From: Candidatus Kryptobacter tengchongensis
GTDB taxonomy: Bacteria; Bacteroidota; Ignavibacteria; Kryptoniales; Kryptoniaceae
Length of the DNA: 64,000 nt
Reading direction: 5' to 3'
NCBI GenBank assembly: GCA_001485605.1
Contig: FAON01000009.1
Coordinates: forward strand, 168,276 to 232,275
Positions 36,761 to 47,199 of the stretch are shown here, in pieces. The stretch's first letter is position 1; each line of letters begins with the position of its first letter. The translations under genes were made by a program, and so were the position numbers. The notes below the pieces were generated by a model. The model was not told where the DNA came from and made no database searches. It saw nothing but the letters and a program-made list of their open reading frames with translations.

Positions 36761-37345
36761 TCATCTATATAGACCTTTTGCATAAATATATTCTTCAACT
36801 TCAGCTGGAACAAGATATCTTATTGATTTTCCAGACCTCACCCTGCTTCTTATTGCTGACGCCGAGACATCTATATTTGGTATTGTGATAAAATCCGCAA
36901 ATTGTGAAAATTTAGACTCTGGGATAGCATAGCCATAGCGATTGAAAACAATAAGACGAACCCTTTTAACAATTTCATCTGGATCTTTCCAAGTGTGAAG
37001 TTCCCTGAATTGATCAGCCCCGATGAGAAGATAGAAAGTGTAAGTTGGAAACCTCTCAACAAAGTAACTTACTGTTTCAACTGTATAAGAAACCCCGCCA
37101 CGTTTTATCTCAATGTCAGAAACTTCAAAAAAAGGGTTATTCTTTACCGCTATTTTAACCATTTCAAATCTGTGGTGCGGGCTTGCGATTTGCGATAGAT
37201 ATCCCTGATTTTGTTTGTGCGGTGGGATTGCGCAGGGAACGAAAATAATTTTGTTAAGTTTGGCTTCCTCCCTTATAAATTCCGCAACAATTAAATGACC
37301 AATATGTGGCGGATTAAATGTCCCGCCAAAAATCCCTACCCTCAT
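36761..37345 (-). CDS. nadD: Nicotinate-nucleotide adenylyltransferase
   Basis: 194 residues. The nucleotidyltransferase signature GIFGGTFNPPHIGHL is at the N-terminus and the second motif VSASAIRSRVRSG near residue 160; VPCAIPPHK and LLIGADQF are conserved. It adenylates nicotinate mononucleotide in NAD synthesis. The stop of the upstream gene directly touches its ATG, and the run continues up to the trp genes, so it may be the last gene of a long transcription unit. Confidence 0.94.
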   Translation of the reverse strand: MRVGIFGGTFNPPHIGHLIVAEFIREEAKLNKIIFVPCAIPPHKQNQGYLSQIASPHHRFEMVKIAVKNNPFFEVSDIEIKRGGVSYTVETVSYFVERFPTYTFYLLIGADQFRELHTWKDPDEIVKRVRLIVFNRYGYAIPESKFSQFADFITIPNIDVSASAIRSRVRSGKSIRYLVPAEVEEYIYAKGLYR

Positions 37346-38029
37346 TCAATCAAAAACGGTTATTTTTCTTTTCTTTAAAAGATTTAAAATTGCCGATCTG
37401 GTTCTTTTGAACTCATCACTCTTGACCGAACTTATCACCTGTGAAAAAACTCTCTTCAACGACTCAACATCAAACGCATAATCAAGCCTTTTCAAAGGAA
37501 CATAGAGAACATCAATCTCACTTGCCAGCCTTAATATGTTAAGTTCATCACATTCATTCTCAAGACCTAACAAAAACTTTTCATGCAATTTTTTCAAGCC
37601 TATCAATTTATTGGGATTATCCTTGTAAATTGATGTAACAATTACATCATATTTATGCGTCATGACCTCATAAGCATTGTTTATCCATGGAACCGGATAA
37701 ATAAAACTTGAAATCTCAAGCAACACAACAAACCTGCGCTCATCTTTAAATGCTCTGGCTATGCTTTCAAAATAGATATTGCCATTACCTTCAAAGATAG
37801 ACGCCTTTACACGAAGTGGAAAAACTTGAATTAAAAGATCACAAGTTTCATAATCAGGAAAATAAACATAAACATTTGTGTTTCGGCTTTTCTGAACATA
37901 ATAATCGGTTGTGTCGTGAAGCAGTGCCTTATAAATCTCAAGTTTCTCATCAAAAGAAAAACTATCATCAACCTTTAAACTATCTAACTTCGCTGGCAAA
38001 ATTATAAGTGCCTTCTCCGCTTGAAACAT
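37346..38029 (-). CDS. Divergent DUF2064-like (glycosyltransferase-A fold) protein
   Basis: 227 residues with weak resemblance to DUF2064 proteins: KLEIYKALLHDTTDYYVQ matches the 'LYRALLLDT' region, NKLIGLKKLHEKF the 'yyLIGLr' region, and the end of the core (LDYAFDVESLKRVF) the 'DVDTPEDL' motif. The expected acidic metal-binding pair and the N-terminal lysine/arginine-rich loop are not conserved, so a catalytic role is doubtful. It lies between a membrane protein gene and nadD. The family call is an inference from a few motifs. Confidence 0.55.
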   Translation of the reverse strand: MFQAEKALIILPAKLDSLKVDDSFSFDEKLEIYKALLHDTTDYYVQKSRNTNVYVYFPDYETCDLLIQVFPLRVKASIFEGNGNIYFESIARAFKDERRFVVLLEISSFIYPVPWINNAYEVMTHKYDVIVTSIYKDNPNKLIGLKKLHEKFLLGLENECDELNILRLASEIDVLYVPLKRLDYAFDVESLKRVFSQVISSVKSDEFKRTRSAILNLLKKRKITVFD

Positions 38030-38049
38030 GGCAAAGGTCGCTTTATTTT

Positions 38050-38565
38050 TTAACTCATTGACATTATAGCATTCGCAAGGCGTTCTGGATTTTTGCTTGA
38101 GAGTATGAGTTTTTGAAACTTCATAAGTTTAGACAAACCCTTTCTATAGTAATCTTCCCCTAATTCAATCTCAACTCCACCGCCATTTGAATAAACATAA
38201 GCAATCACCCCAAAGTTCGCTTTTATTCCCCATCCACCGTATTTCTTCCACAATTTTTCATTAACCACCCGAACATTTTTAATTTCAACTTTTTTAATCT
38301 TTGTTACTGTTTTACCGAAAAAACCAATTTTCACCACAAGCTCATTCCACTTCACAAGAACGGTAATCTTACCTATAAAGCCGATAAGTAAAATCTCAAA
38401 TAGAGATGCCACAAGAATTGCAAGGACTAATTCACTTCTTTCTTGAAGCTCCGGGTTAACAACAAAAACGAGGATAACAAATGGAATCCAAAGGAAGAAC
38501 AAAAGATAAAACCACGCTGGAAATGCTTGCTCCTCTTTGTATAAAAGTCCAGATATTGTTTCCAT
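38050..38565 (-). CDS. Two-helix membrane protein with PH-like domain (DUF6141-like)
   Basis: 171 residues. Two hydrophobic segments (about 18-37 and 45-68) precede a beta-rich region with KKVEIKNVRVVNEKLWKKYGGWGIK and a YSNGGGVEIEL strand, a pattern seen in small bacterial membrane proteins with a PH-like fold. No enzymatic motif is present. It follows trpB on the same strand with a 13-base gap. The gene at 51483-51998 has a comparable layout. Confidence 0.6.
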   Translation of the reverse strand: METISGLLYKEEQAFPAWFYLLFFLWIPFVILVFVVNPELQERSELVLAILVASLFEILLIGFIGKITVLVKWNELVVKIGFFGKTVTKIKKVEIKNVRVVNEKLWKKYGGWGIKANFGVIAYVYSNGGGVEIELGEDYYRKGLSKLMKFQKLILSSKNPERLANAIMSMS

Positions 38566-38578
38566 CTTTGATTCCTTA

Positions 38579-39772
38579 TTACTTATTGAAGTATCTCATC
38601 ACTATCCCAAGGTCTTTATCTCCACGACCCGATAAATTTACGATTATAATTTCACTTTTCCTCATTTTAGGGGCAATTTTTATAGCATGGGCTACAGCAT
38701 GTGAGCTTTCAAGAGCTGGGATTATACCCTCAAGCTTTGATAAAAGATAAAATGCCTCAACGACTTCATCATCCGTTGCAACGGTATATTCAACAATACC
38801 AGCATCCTTAAGATAAGAATGTTCAGGTCCAACACCGGGGTAATCAAGCCCTGCGGAGATTGAGTGCGTGTTAAGTATTTGACCATCTTCATCTTGAAGA
38901 AGATATTGCATCGCTCCGTGCAAAACTCCAGGTTTTCCCGCGGTTAAAGAAGCAGAATGTAATCCAGTTTCAAGCCCTTTTCCTCCAGCTTCAACACCTA
39001 TTAGTTTAACATTTGGGACATCCTCAATAAATGGATAAAAAATTCCAATAGCGTTGCTTCCACCCCCAACACATGCAATTATAACATCAGGCAACCTCCC
39101 TTCAACTTCAAGAATCTGCTCTTTTGTTTCCTTCCCTATGACGCTTTGGAAATCCCTGACTATCATAGGATAAGGGTGCATTCCAACGACAGAACCGATC
39201 ATGTAAAAAGTTGTTCTAACATTTGTAACCCAATCACGAATTGCCTCGTTTATTGCTTCCTTCAAAGTTTTGCTCCCCGAAGAAACAGGTTTTACCTCCG
39301 CGCCAAGCAATTTCATCCTAAAAACATTCATTTCTTGTCTTCTCATATCTTCTTCACCCATATAAATCACACATTTAAAATCAAACAAGGCGCAAACTGT
39401 TGCAACCGCAACGCCATGCTGACCAGCTCCAGTTTCAGCGATTATTCTACGCTTCCCCATTCTTTTGGCAAGCAATGCCTGACCAATTGTGTTGTTTATT
39501 TTATGAGCCCCTGTATGACACAGATCTTCACGCTTAAGATAAATTTTCGCTCCACCAAGATACTCACTTAATCTGCGCGCATAGTAAAGCGGAGTTGGAC
39601 GACCTGCGTAATATCTCAAATAGTAATTAAGCTCCTTTTGAAAACCCTCATCATTTCTAAGTCTCAAATACCATCTCTCAAGCTCTTCAACAGCTGGAAT
39701 TAATGTCTCCGGCACAAATTTACCGCCGTAAATCCCAAAGTAACCTCTCGGGTCAGGAAGTTGTGATTTCAT
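38579..39772 (-). CDS. trpB: Tryptophan synthase beta chain
   Basis: 397 residues, canonical TrpB1 length. The PLP lysine is in [16 protein letters not shown], with [10 protein letters not shown], the GGGSNAIG phosphate loop and the SGRGDKD C-terminal motif. It condenses indole and serine to tryptophan. Its start overlaps the trpF stop by four bases. No trpA is visible nearby, so the alpha subunit must be encoded elsewhere. Confidence 0.96.
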   Translation of the reverse strand: MKSQLPDPRGYFGIYGGKFVPETLIPAVEELERWYLRLRNDEGFQKELNYYLRYYAGRPTPLYYARRLSEYLGGAKIYLKREDLCHTGAHKINNTIGQALLAKRMGKRRIIAETGAGQHGVAVATVCALFDFKCVIYMGEEDMRRQEMNVFRMKLLGAEVKPVSSGSKTLKEAINEAIRDWVTNVRTTFYMIGSVVGMHPYPMIVRDFQSVIGKETKEQILEVEGRLPDVIIACVGGGSNAIGIFYPFIEDVPNVKLIGVEAGGKGLETGLHSASLTAGKPGVLHGAMQYLLQDEDGQILNTHSISAGLDYPGVGPEHSYLKDAGIVEYTVATDDEVVEAFYLLSKLEGIIPALESSHAVAHAIKIAPKMRKSEIIIVNLSGRGDKDLGIVMRYFNK

Positions 39773-40395
39773 AATTTAACACTCTTTGCGTTTTCAATAA
39801 AAGATTTGACCTTCTCAAAACTTTTCTTCCCGGGATATTCCTCAACACCCGAGGAAACATCAACACCGTAAGGTTTAACTTTTAAAATCGCCTCCCTAAC
39901 ATTATCAGCATCTAATCCACCAGATAAAATAATTTTCCATTGATCGCTTAATCCAGCAACCATATCCCAGTTAAATGTTTTCCCAGTGCCACCATATTCC
40001 CCGTTTAAAAATGAGTCAAGATGGACAAAATCAACAGCGAAATTTTTTAAAATATCACTTGAAAAATTTTCACTGACCTTAAAAGACTTCATAACCGGGA
40101 CAATTTCTCTCAATTTTTCACAGACCTCCGGGCTCTCATCACCGCTTAACTGAACCATATCAATCATAGTCCGATCAATCACCTTTTTGATTTCCTCAAC
40201 ATCTTCATTTACGAATACACCAACACAAGTAACAAAAGAAGAAATTTCCCTTACAATTAAAGCAGCTTTTTCAGGCTCAATATACCTTTTGCTCTTCTGA
40301 TAGAAAACGAATCCAATCATATCAGCCCCTGCTTCTATTGAATTAACCGCATCCTCAAGATTTGTAATCCCACAAATTTTTACAATTACTGACAT
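39769..40395 (-). CDS. trpF: Phosphoribosylanthranilate isomerase
   Basis: About 208 residues from the ATG at 40395; an in-frame TTG three codons earlier is less likely. [12 protein letters not shown] at the N-terminus carries the catalytic cysteine; [21 protein letters not shown], the catalytic aspartate region and [10 protein letters not shown] follow, ending with [14 protein letters not shown]. It performs the Amadori rearrangement in tryptophan synthesis. It lies between trpC and trpB. Confidence 0.95.
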   Translation of the reverse strand: MSVIVKICGITNLEDAVNSIEAGADMIGFVFYQKSKRYIEPEKAALIVREISSFVTCVGVFVNEDVEEIKKVIDRTMIDMVQLSGDESPEVCEKLREIVPVMKSFKVSENFSSDILKNFAVDFVHLDSFLNGEYGGTGKTFNWDMVAGLSDQWKIILSGGLDADNVREAILKVKPYGVDVSSGVEEYPGKKSFEKVKSFIENAKSVKL

Positions 40396-40407
40396 AAAAT
40401 ACAAAAT

Positions 40408-41202
40408 TTAGTTTTTACCAAGAAGCTCAAAAATTTTACCTATTCTATTTCCCGCTCTCATCAGGGATTCCCCAACAAGGATCGCATCAAAACCAGCATT
40501 TGAAATTTTAACAACATCCTCCCTGCTGTTAATTCCACTCTCACTAACCTTCACAACATCATCTGGAAGAATCTCACAAAGCTCAATTGATCTGTTGATG
40601 TCAACACGAAATGTTTCAAGGTCTCTGTTATTTATCCCGATCAACTTTGGATAAGGAGAAATTTTTAAAGCTCGTGCTATATCATGTTTATCATGAACTT
40701 CAACAAGGACATCAAGACCTATCTCCTTCGCAAGCCAGAGATAGTCTTCAAGTTGAACATCATCAATTATCTTAACAATCAAAAGAAAAGCATCCGCCCC
40801 GATATATTTCGTTTCATAAATTTGATATTCATCAATTATGAAATCCTTCCTCAAGACGGAAATTTTAACATTACTTTTCACTTGAGATAGGTGTTGTTTT
40901 CTCCCACCGAAAAATTTAAAATCGGTTAAAACAGAAATCGCACTTGCTCCAGCGCTCTCATACTCCTTCGCAATTGAAATTAGGTCAAATCCATCAACAA
41001 TTAAATTCCCAGCCGATGGCGACATCTTTTTTATCTCAGCAATTATCTTGATCTCACCTTCTTTTTTTAAAGAATCGTATAAACTACGATGTTGATAATT
41101 TGAAATACCAGCAAGTTTCTTTAATTCCTTTAAAGGCAAAATTTCCTTTGCTCTTTCAATTTCGGATAACTTCGTTTTGACAATTTTCTCAAGAAAATTC
41201 AT
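40408..41202 (-). CDS. trpC: Indole-3-glycerol phosphate synthase
   Basis: 264 residues, single-domain and not fused to TrpF. EIKKMSPSAGNL, VLTDFKFFGG, VLRKDFIIDEYQIYE, LIGINNRDLETF, VSESGI and the phosphate-binding ILVGESLMRA are all present. The start overlaps the CorC-like gene by 14 bases, so translation is probably coupled to it. Confidence 0.96.
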   Translation of the reverse strand: MNFLEKIVKTKLSEIERAKEILPLKELKKLAGISNYQHRSLYDSLKKEGEIKIIAEIKKMSPSAGNLIVDGFDLISIAKEYESAGASAISVLTDFKFFGGRKQHLSQVKSNVKISVLRKDFIIDEYQIYETKYIGADAFLLIVKIIDDVQLEDYLWLAKEIGLDVLVEVHDKHDIARALKISPYPKLIGINNRDLETFRVDINRSIELCEILPDDVVKVSESGINSREDVVKISNAGFDAILVGESLMRAGNRIGKIFELLGKN

Positions 41203-42379
41203 TGGTTTCCTTTGTAATTTTTAGTTCAATTATCTTTCGGTTTGATTTTTTAACAACTTCAAAAATGATGTTTTTAAATTTGATTTTCTCTCCCTCATTT
41301 GGAATTCGTCCAGCAAGTTTTAAAACAAATCCACCCACGCTCTCATAGTCCGACCCTTCAGGGATGCTCTCACCAAATCTTCTGTTGAAATCGCTCACAA
41401 GCATATCTGAGTCAACGATGATTGAACCATCGCTTAACACTTCATAATTTTTTTCAACCTTGTCATATTCATCGTGAATTTCACCAACTATTTCTTCAAG
41501 TATATCTTCAAGCGTAACTATTCCCTTGAACCCGCCAAACTCGTCAACGACGATAGCCATATGAATTTTGTTTTTTTGCAATTCCTTAAGTAGTTCACTT
41601 ATCTTCTTCGTCTCGGGGACAAAATACGCAGGTCTCAAAAGGTCATAAAGAACGAATAAATTTGGATCTTCAATATAGTTTATTAAATCCTTCGCATAAA
41701 CCACACCAATTATGTTATCAATTGTATCTTTGTAAACCGGAAGTCGTGAGTAACCTTCGTTCAGGACAACTTTTACAACTTTTTCACGAGGGGCATTTAT
41801 ATCAAGTGCGACAACCCTCATCCTTGGAACCATGATTTCCCTGACGGTTTTATCGTTAAACTCAAAGACATTCTTGATGATAAAATTTTCATCAAAAGTC
41901 TCGCTCGGTTTGAGGCTATTGATTAGAAATTCAAACTCACGCTTTGCAAAGTTTACTTTTTTATTTAACAACCTTGAAGCAAATCCTGCAGGCAAAAGTA
42001 AAGATACTTTAAAAATTAAAAAAAGAGGATAAAGCAAAAACCACAAATTTTTTACCACAAATTCTGAATTCTTCTCAGAAAAATCCCGGAATTTATGAAA
42101 CAGATAAAGTGAAATTAAAATAATCACAAAGACAAGTAAAAGCGACAGCGTCTTGCCCTCAGACCATATACCGAGCAAAACAGGAGCTGGAGCGAAAAAC
42201 AATACTTTAAGAATGAAACTTGCTAATGTAAAATGTTCTGGTTTTTTCTTTAAAACTTCAATCTTATCAAGAAATACAGATCTAAGTTTTTTCACATCAC
42301 CAATCGTTATAATCGCAGTTTCAAACATAGAAATTAAAACTCCACCTGCAATTAGGAAAAGAGAGATTATTAAAAGCAT
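41189..42379 (-). CDS. CNNM/CorC-type membrane protein with CBS pair and transporter-associated domain
   Basis: About 396 residues from the ATG at 42379 (a TTG at 42388 is an alternative). A membrane part with four hydrophobic segments is followed by a CBS pair (EIMVPRMRVVALD, GYSRLPVYKDTIDNIIGVVYAKDLI, then AIVVDEFGGFKGIVTLEDILEEIVGEI) and a C-terminal CorC_HlyC domain (SDMLVSDFNRRFGESIP). Members have roles in Mg2+/Co2+ efflux. It is embedded in the trp operon, six bases after trpD and overlapping trpC, with no obvious link to tryptophan. The first membrane region is divergent from the standard DUF21 domain. Confidence 0.85.
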   Translation of the reverse strand: MLLIISLFLIAGGVLISMFETAIITIGDVKKLRSVFLDKIEVLKKKPEHFTLASFILKVLFFAPAPVLLGIWSEGKTLSLLLVFVIILISLYLFHKFRDFSEKNSEFVVKNLWFLLYPLFLIFKVSLLLPAGFASRLLNKKVNFAKREFEFLINSLKPSETFDENFIIKNVFEFNDKTVREIMVPRMRVVALDINAPREKVVKVVLNEGYSRLPVYKDTIDNIIGVVYAKDLINYIEDPNLFVLYDLLRPAYFVPETKKISELLKELQKNKIHMAIVVDEFGGFKGIVTLEDILEEIVGEIHDEYDKVEKNYEVLSDGSIIVDSDMLVSDFNRRFGESIPEGSDYESVGGFVLKLAGRIPNEGEKIKFKNIIFEVVKKSNRKIIELKITKETNEFS

Positions 42380-42384
42380 AAAAT

Positions 42385-43407
42385 TCAAACCTTGGTGAAA
42401 CTGTTTGTTAATTTAATTAAATCTTCAAGTTTTTTTCTTGCTTTTCCTGAGTCTATGGCTTCCTCAGCCATTTTAATGCCATCATAGATTGAACTTGCAA
42501 GCCCAGCAACATAGATTGCAGCGCCAGAGTTAAGCAATGTAACATCCCTATGGGGACCTTGCTCACCGTCAAGGACTCGTTTTATTATTTCAGCATTCAA
42601 CTTTGAACTACCACCAAGAATAAAATTTAAATCCCACTTTTTTAACCCAAAATCTTCAGGTGTAATTTCATAAGTTTTCACCTCACCACTTTTTAATTCA
42701 GTTACCCTCGTATGTCCTGCGATTGAGATTTCGTCAATTCCGCCAGCGCCGTGAACGATGAGAGCGTGAATGGAGCCAAGTTCTTTCAAGACAAGGGCAA
42801 TTTTTTCGGTTAAATTTTCCGAGAAAACCCCAAGAATTTGTCTTTTCGCTCCAGCGGGATTTGTAAGCGGTCCAAGTATATTGAAAACAGTTCTTATTCC
42901 AAGCGCTTGCCTTACAGGTGCTGCATACTTCATGGCAGTATGGTAAAGCGGTGCGAATAAAAAAGTTATGCCAATTTCTTCAAGACATTTTTTCGCCTGT
43001 TCAGGTGTTAACTCCACATTGACCCCAAGCTCCCTCAAAACATCTGCGCTTCCACACTTACTTGATACAGCTTTATTCCCATGCTTTGCAACTTTCGCCC
43101 CAGCTGAACTTGCAACAATAGCTGAAACAGTTGAGATATTAAAAGTTCCAACCTCATCCCCACCAGTCCCACATGTATCCACGAGATTTTCATCTTCAAA
43201 ATCAATTTTCACCGCTTTTTCCCTCATTGCCTTCGCACAACCTGCTATCTCGTGCGATGTTTCCCCCTTCATCCTCAACCCAACGAGGAAACCAGCAATC
43301 TGCGCTTGTTCAGCTTCCCCCGATATTATCTGTCGCATAGCAAAATACGCTTCTTCAAAAGTTAAATCTTCTTTTTGAACAAGTTTCGCAATTGCATTCC
43401 TTATCAT
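42385..43407 (-). CDS. trpD: Anthranilate phosphoribosyltransferase
   Basis: 340 residues. The PRPP-binding VDTCGTGGDEVGTFNIST motif, KHGNKAVSSKCGSADVLRELG, and the NILGPLTNPAGA segment are conserved. It joins anthranilate to PRPP. It is the first trp gene of the unit on this strand; trpE/trpG are not in the window. It is divergent from the threonine dehydrogenase gene, sharing a 150-base intergenic region. Confidence 0.96.
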   Translation of the reverse strand: MIRNAIAKLVQKEDLTFEEAYFAMRQIISGEAEQAQIAGFLVGLRMKGETSHEIAGCAKAMREKAVKIDFEDENLVDTCGTGGDEVGTFNISTVSAIVASSAGAKVAKHGNKAVSSKCGSADVLRELGVNVELTPEQAKKCLEEIGITFLFAPLYHTAMKYAAPVRQALGIRTVFNILGPLTNPAGAKRQILGVFSENLTEKIALVLKELGSIHALIVHGAGGIDEISIAGHTRVTELKSGEVKTYEITPEDFGLKKWDLNFILGGSSKLNAEIIKRVLDGEQGPHRDVTLLNSGAAIYVAGLASSIYDGIKMAEEAIDSGKARKKLEDLIKLTNSFTKV

Positions 43408-43515
43408 AGAAACAGTAAAAACTTTTTGATAAAATTTAAACTTCGCAATTTAAATTATCAAATTTCAAATCAACATCAATTGAACTAAAAAAATCTTTTG
43501 TTTATATTTACACTG

Positions 43516-43534
43516 AAACCGACAAAATCGGTTT
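43516..43534 (+). promoter_or_regulatory. Inverted repeat upstream of threonine dehydrogenase, possible operator
   Basis: AAACCGA and TCGGTTT form a perfect 7-bp inverted repeat around CAAAA, 26 bases before the ATG at 43560. It could be a repressor site or a small leader hairpin. It lies in the shared region between the divergent trpD and tdh genes. Confidence 0.35.
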
Positions 43535-43559
43535 AACAAAAAGAAAAAGGACATCTTAA

Positions 43560-44813
43560 ATGCAAACCGAGACCAACACCATGAAAGCAATTATCAAACC
43601 AACTCCCCAACCTGATAAAGACTGGGAAAAAGGATTAACCCTCACCAAAGTCCCAATACCTGAAATAACCGACCCAAGAGAAGTAAAAATTGAAGTTATA
43701 GCATCAGCTATATGTGGAACTGATGTCGGAATCTACAACAGCAAGCAGTCCTTAAAAGACGAAATGCTTTCAAATCCAACTCCTTATGTTATTGTCGGGC
43801 ATGAATTTGCTGGCAAAATTGTTGACGCTGGGAGCATTGCAAGAAAACATTTGGCTGGTCTTTTAATTGAAAAATCACATGAGGACGCTTCACTTGCTGG
43901 CTTCATCGGCAAAAGAAACATTGATGAACTCGCAAATGACCCAGACTTAATTAATGTGCTTAAAGAAAATTTCACCGTCTCGGCTGAAATGCATATAACC
44001 TGCGGAAGATGCCATCAATGCCGTATAGGTCAAAAACATGTGTGCCAAAATACGAAAATAAAGGGAATCCACGAAGATGGAGTTTTCACAAAGTATGTTA
44101 AGGTCCCAGCCGAGAACATAATTCTTTTCAAAAATGGAGAACTACCCATTGAAATAATTGCCTTTATGGATGCAATTGGAAATGCTGTTCATACTGCTCA
44201 ATCTGTTAACTTAATGGGGCAAACTGTTGCAATTTTAGGTTGCGGTGTCCAAGGACTTATGGCAACCGCAATCGCAAAGATAAGCGGCGCTTCAAAAATT
44301 TTCGTCACAGATGCATCAAAACCTGGAACAGGAGCAACGCACGAAAAAATCGTTGAGAAAAGATTTTCAATAGCAAAAAAATTTGGAGCTGATCACTGCT
44401 TTGATGTCGCAATACCAGAAGAAAGAGAAAAATTTATAAAAACAGTAAAATCCGAAACAAATGGAACAGGTGTTGATGTTGTATTTGAAATGTCCGGAAA
44501 TTACAAAGCCTATCAGGACGCATTTGAAGTTATAAGAATGGGCGGAACAATATCACTTCTTGGTTTGCCCGAGGGAGATGTTAAAATTGATTTTTCAAAG
44601 AATGTGATATTTAAGGGTATTACAATTCATGGTATAATTGGAAGAAAAGTTTTTGAAACTTGGGAGGTAATGCGCTCACTGCTCAAATCTGGACTTGCTG
44701 ACAAAATTCTTGAAGCTGGATTTATAACACATCAACTGCCACTTGAAAGATTTGAAGATGGCTTCAACGCCATAAAAAATGGCGACGGATTGAAAGTTAT
44801 TCTAAAGCCTTAA
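43560..44813 (+). CDS. tdh: L-threonine 3-dehydrogenase-like zinc alcohol dehydrogenase with an inserted segment
   Basis: 417 residues, about 70 more than usual. [10 protein letters not shown] (catalytic zinc cysteine), [13 protein letters not shown] and the structural-zinc [15 protein letters not shown] are present, then the NAD(P) fold with [11 protein letters not shown] and VFEMSGN. Between the VGHE motif and the structural zinc lies an extra stretch of about 50 residues (roughly 93-143, including [19 protein letters not shown]) absent from standard enzymes. The downstream kbl gene supports threonine as substrate: together they convert threonine to glycine and acetyl-CoA. Confidence 0.85.
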   Translation: MQTETNTMKAIIKPTPQPDKDWEKGLTLTKVPIPEITDPREVKIEVIASAICGTDVGIYNSKQSLKDEMLSNPTPYVIVGHEFAGKIVDAGSIARKHLAGLLIEKSHEDASLAGFIGKRNIDELANDPDLINVLKENFTVSAEMHITCGRCHQCRIGQKHVCQNTKIKGIHEDGVFTKYVKVPAENIILFKNGELPIEIIAFMDAIGNAVHTAQSVNLMGQTVAILGCGVQGLMATAIAKISGASKIFVTDASKPGTGATHEKIVEKRFSIAKKFGADHCFDVAIPEEREKFIKTVKSETNGTGVDVVFEMSGNYKAYQDAFEVIRMGGTISLLGLPEGDVKIDFSKNVIFKGITIHGIIGRKVFETWEVMRSLLKSGLADKILEAGFITHQLPLERFEDGFNAIKNGDGLKVILKP

Positions 44814-44833
44814 AAACAAAACACCGAAAGAAA

Positions 44834-46048
44834 ATGAATTACACACAAATTTTAACAGAAGAACTTAACAGATTACAAGTGACCAAAACATTCAAAAAAG
44901 AAATCCCACTTCTAAGCGAACAAGGTGGAATTGTTAGGGTTGATGGAAGAGAAGTTGTCATGCTCGCTTCAAACAATTATCTTGGACTTGCCTCACACCC
45001 AAGGATAAAAGAAGCCGCAATTCGTGGAATAAGGGAATATGGCTATGGAGTCGCATCAGTTAGATTCATATGTGGAACGCAATCAATTCACAAACAACTT
45101 GAGGAAAAAATATCAGAATTTGTTGGAGCTGAAGATACAATTCTTTTCTCCTCATGCTTTGCTGCAAATGAGGGATTCTTTGCTTCGCTTGTAAATGAAT
45201 CACTTGGATATGAAAGTTACAAAGATGTTATCTACAGCGATAGGCTAAACCACGCAAGCATAATTGACGGAATAAGACTATGCAGAGCTGAGGTCGTTGA
45301 CAAAAAGGTTTATCCACATGGAGACTGGAAAACGCTTGAACAAATGCTTGAGGAAGATAAAAACAAAGATTACCGCTTTAGGATAATCGCAACTGATGGA
45401 GTTTTCAGCATGGAAGGTGATATGGCACCGCTTCCACAGCTTGTTGAGCTTGCAAAAAAATATAATGCAATTTTATTTGTTGACGACTCTCATGGGCTTG
45501 GAGTCATCGGAAAAACAGGTAAAGGGACAGCTGAAGAACTTGGCGTCTTCGGACAGGTTGAAGTTTTATCTGGAACTCTTGGGAAAGCAATTGGAGGTGC
45601 AGCTGGTGGTTTCATCAGCGGAAAGAAAGAAATGATTGAATATCTTAGACAAAAATCAAGACCTTACACATTTTCTAACTCATTGCCACCAGCCGTCATT
45701 ATGGCAACACTTGAAGCGATAAAAATGCTTGAAGAAGATACATCTTTAATTGATAAACTAAGAGAAAATACAATGTATTTCAGACGAGAGATTAAAAATC
45801 TTGGGTTCAAAATAATTGATGGGATTCACCCAATAGTTCCAATAATGCTTGGAGAAGCCTCGTTAGCAATGGATATGAGTGAAGAGCTATTGAAAGAAGG
45901 CGTATACATCAAAGGTTTATGGTATCCCGTCGTTCCAAAAGGTGAGGCAAGGTTGAGGGCGCAAATTTCAGCAGCTTTATCAAAAGACGATATTGATAGA
46001 GCACTTGAAGCATTCAAAAAAGTAGGAAAGAAATTTGGTGTGATTTAA
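44834..46048 (+). CDS. kbl: Glycine C-acetyltransferase (2-amino-3-ketobutyrate CoA ligase)
   Basis: 404 residues, a PLP enzyme of the alpha-oxoamine synthase family. [42 protein letters not shown] and the PLP-lysine region [16 protein letters not shown] are conserved. It cleaves 2-amino-3-oxobutyrate with CoA to glycine and acetyl-CoA. The 20-base gap after tdh indicates one operon and favours Kbl over the related BioF. Confidence 0.92.
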   Translation: MNYTQILTEELNRLQVTKTFKKEIPLLSEQGGIVRVDGREVVMLASNNYLGLASHPRIKEAAIRGIREYGYGVASVRFICGTQSIHKQLEEKISEFVGAEDTILFSSCFAANEGFFASLVNESLGYESYKDVIYSDRLNHASIIDGIRLCRAEVVDKKVYPHGDWKTLEQMLEEDKNKDYRFRIIATDGVFSMEGDMAPLPQLVELAKKYNAILFVDDSHGLGVIGKTGKGTAEELGVFGQVEVLSGTLGKAIGGAAGGFISGKKEMIEYLRQKSRPYTFSNSLPPAVIMATLEAIKMLEEDTSLIDKLRENTMYFRREIKNLGFKIIDGIHPIVPIMLGEASLAMDMSEELLKEGVYIKGLWYPVVPKGEARLRAQISAALSKDDIDRALEAFKKVGKKFGVI

Positions 46049-46259
46049 TTATAGCATCCATTGACATAATTATATAACTCTCGCTAAGATACCAAGTTCT
46101 TATTTCACATTAACACTGAAAGCTTAGCAAAACTATCTTCACAATTAAAATAAGGTTTACCTCGTGAAATTGACCTTGAAATGAGTAAAAAGTATATTTC
46201 CAACTTCCCACACACTTTCGCTTGAAGTCTATCTGCACAAAAATTAAATTTAACCAATT

Positions 46260-47105
46260 TTAAACTATCACCCCAATCTGATTTAATTCTTGTGTAACGG
46301 TAATACCCGACTGTTTTTTGAGATCAAAGCTCGGCAGAAAGAGAGCAATAAGATCAGGTCTGATAGCATAAAATCCAGAAACGAAATTAACTGAAGACAA
46401 TTCATATACATGTTTTTTGAAGAAGAAATAAACCAAGATAACAGCCTCTAATAGCTCCAAAACAGTTTGTAAAATTTTAATTTCCCATTTGTCAATTTCA
46501 ACCAATTTTGATAGCGCGAGGTCAAAAATTTGACTGGCGTTTACTTTTTTATCTAACACCACTTCACCAGATGGTAAAGTTTTATAAAATAAAATATTTT
46601 TTTCCTTATCGCCAACCAAAAATAAATCAATTCCATTTTTAATTGCGATGTCTGCTATAGTGTTAACAAATTTTTCTATTTCCTGCTCCCCATAAAGCAA
46701 AAATATAAATTCCTTCCGCCCCAAATACTGAGTAGCATAAACCCCAAAAATATCTAAAAACCTATCATCTTCGATAAATGTTCTACAAAACGAATTGTTA
46801 ATATCAGAACAATACCAAAAGCCAACAAATAGGTTTACATCTAAACCATTCTGACTTATTGTTCTCGCAAAATTAAAAATCTGCTCAAAATTTTCATAGC
46901 TATCATTTTCACTAGCTATCCCAAAAACAGCAAAATTAGCGGTTTTAAACAAATTAAGGTGTCTATGGATAAGTTTTTTGAAAGATTCAAGTCTTCCAAA
47001 AAGAAAGGATAAAATGCTGAAATTTTTGAATGAAATTATTCTGTCTGGTGGCGTTTTTTCTAGCCAACGCCGGTAAAGCCTAATTGCAGTAAATAACCCG
47101 ATCAT
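46260..47105 (-). CDS. Unrecognised 281-residue protein
   Basis: Not recognised. The sequence is rich in Phe, Ile and Leu but has only one clear hydrophobic run (LLEAVILVYFFFKKHVY, about residues 215-235). Alternating strand/helix patterns (NFAVFGIASEND, DLFLVGDKEKNILFY) suggest an alpha/beta protein. There is no signal peptide. It is the first accessory-region gene after kbl and follows another unknown gene on the same strand with a 95-base gap. The frame is long and well composed, so it is probably a real gene. Confidence 0.6.
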   Translation of the reverse strand: MIGLFTAIRLYRRWLEKTPPDRIISFKNFSILSFLFGRLESFKKLIHRHLNLFKTANFAVFGIASENDSYENFEQIFNFARTISQNGLDVNLFVGFWYCSDINNSFCRTFIEDDRFLDIFGVYATQYLGRKEFIFLLYGEQEIEKFVNTIADIAIKNGIDLFLVGDKEKNILFYKTLPSGEVVLDKKVNASQIFDLALSKLVEIDKWEIKILQTVLELLEAVILVYFFFKKHVYELSSVNFVSGFYAIRPDLIALFLPSFDLKKQSGITVTQELNQIGVIV

Positions 47106-47199
47106 ATAGCTTAGTTTTTAGTTTTTATTTTAACCCTGTTAAAAGATAATAAACTCAAAATTCAAACTCATTTGCGCTAATTTGCCTATATATATTTTT

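Noticed and set aside
46049..46259. Gap after kbl examined for tRNA or small genes
   Set aside because: No cloverleaf, no open frame with a ribosome binding site and no clear terminator could be seen.
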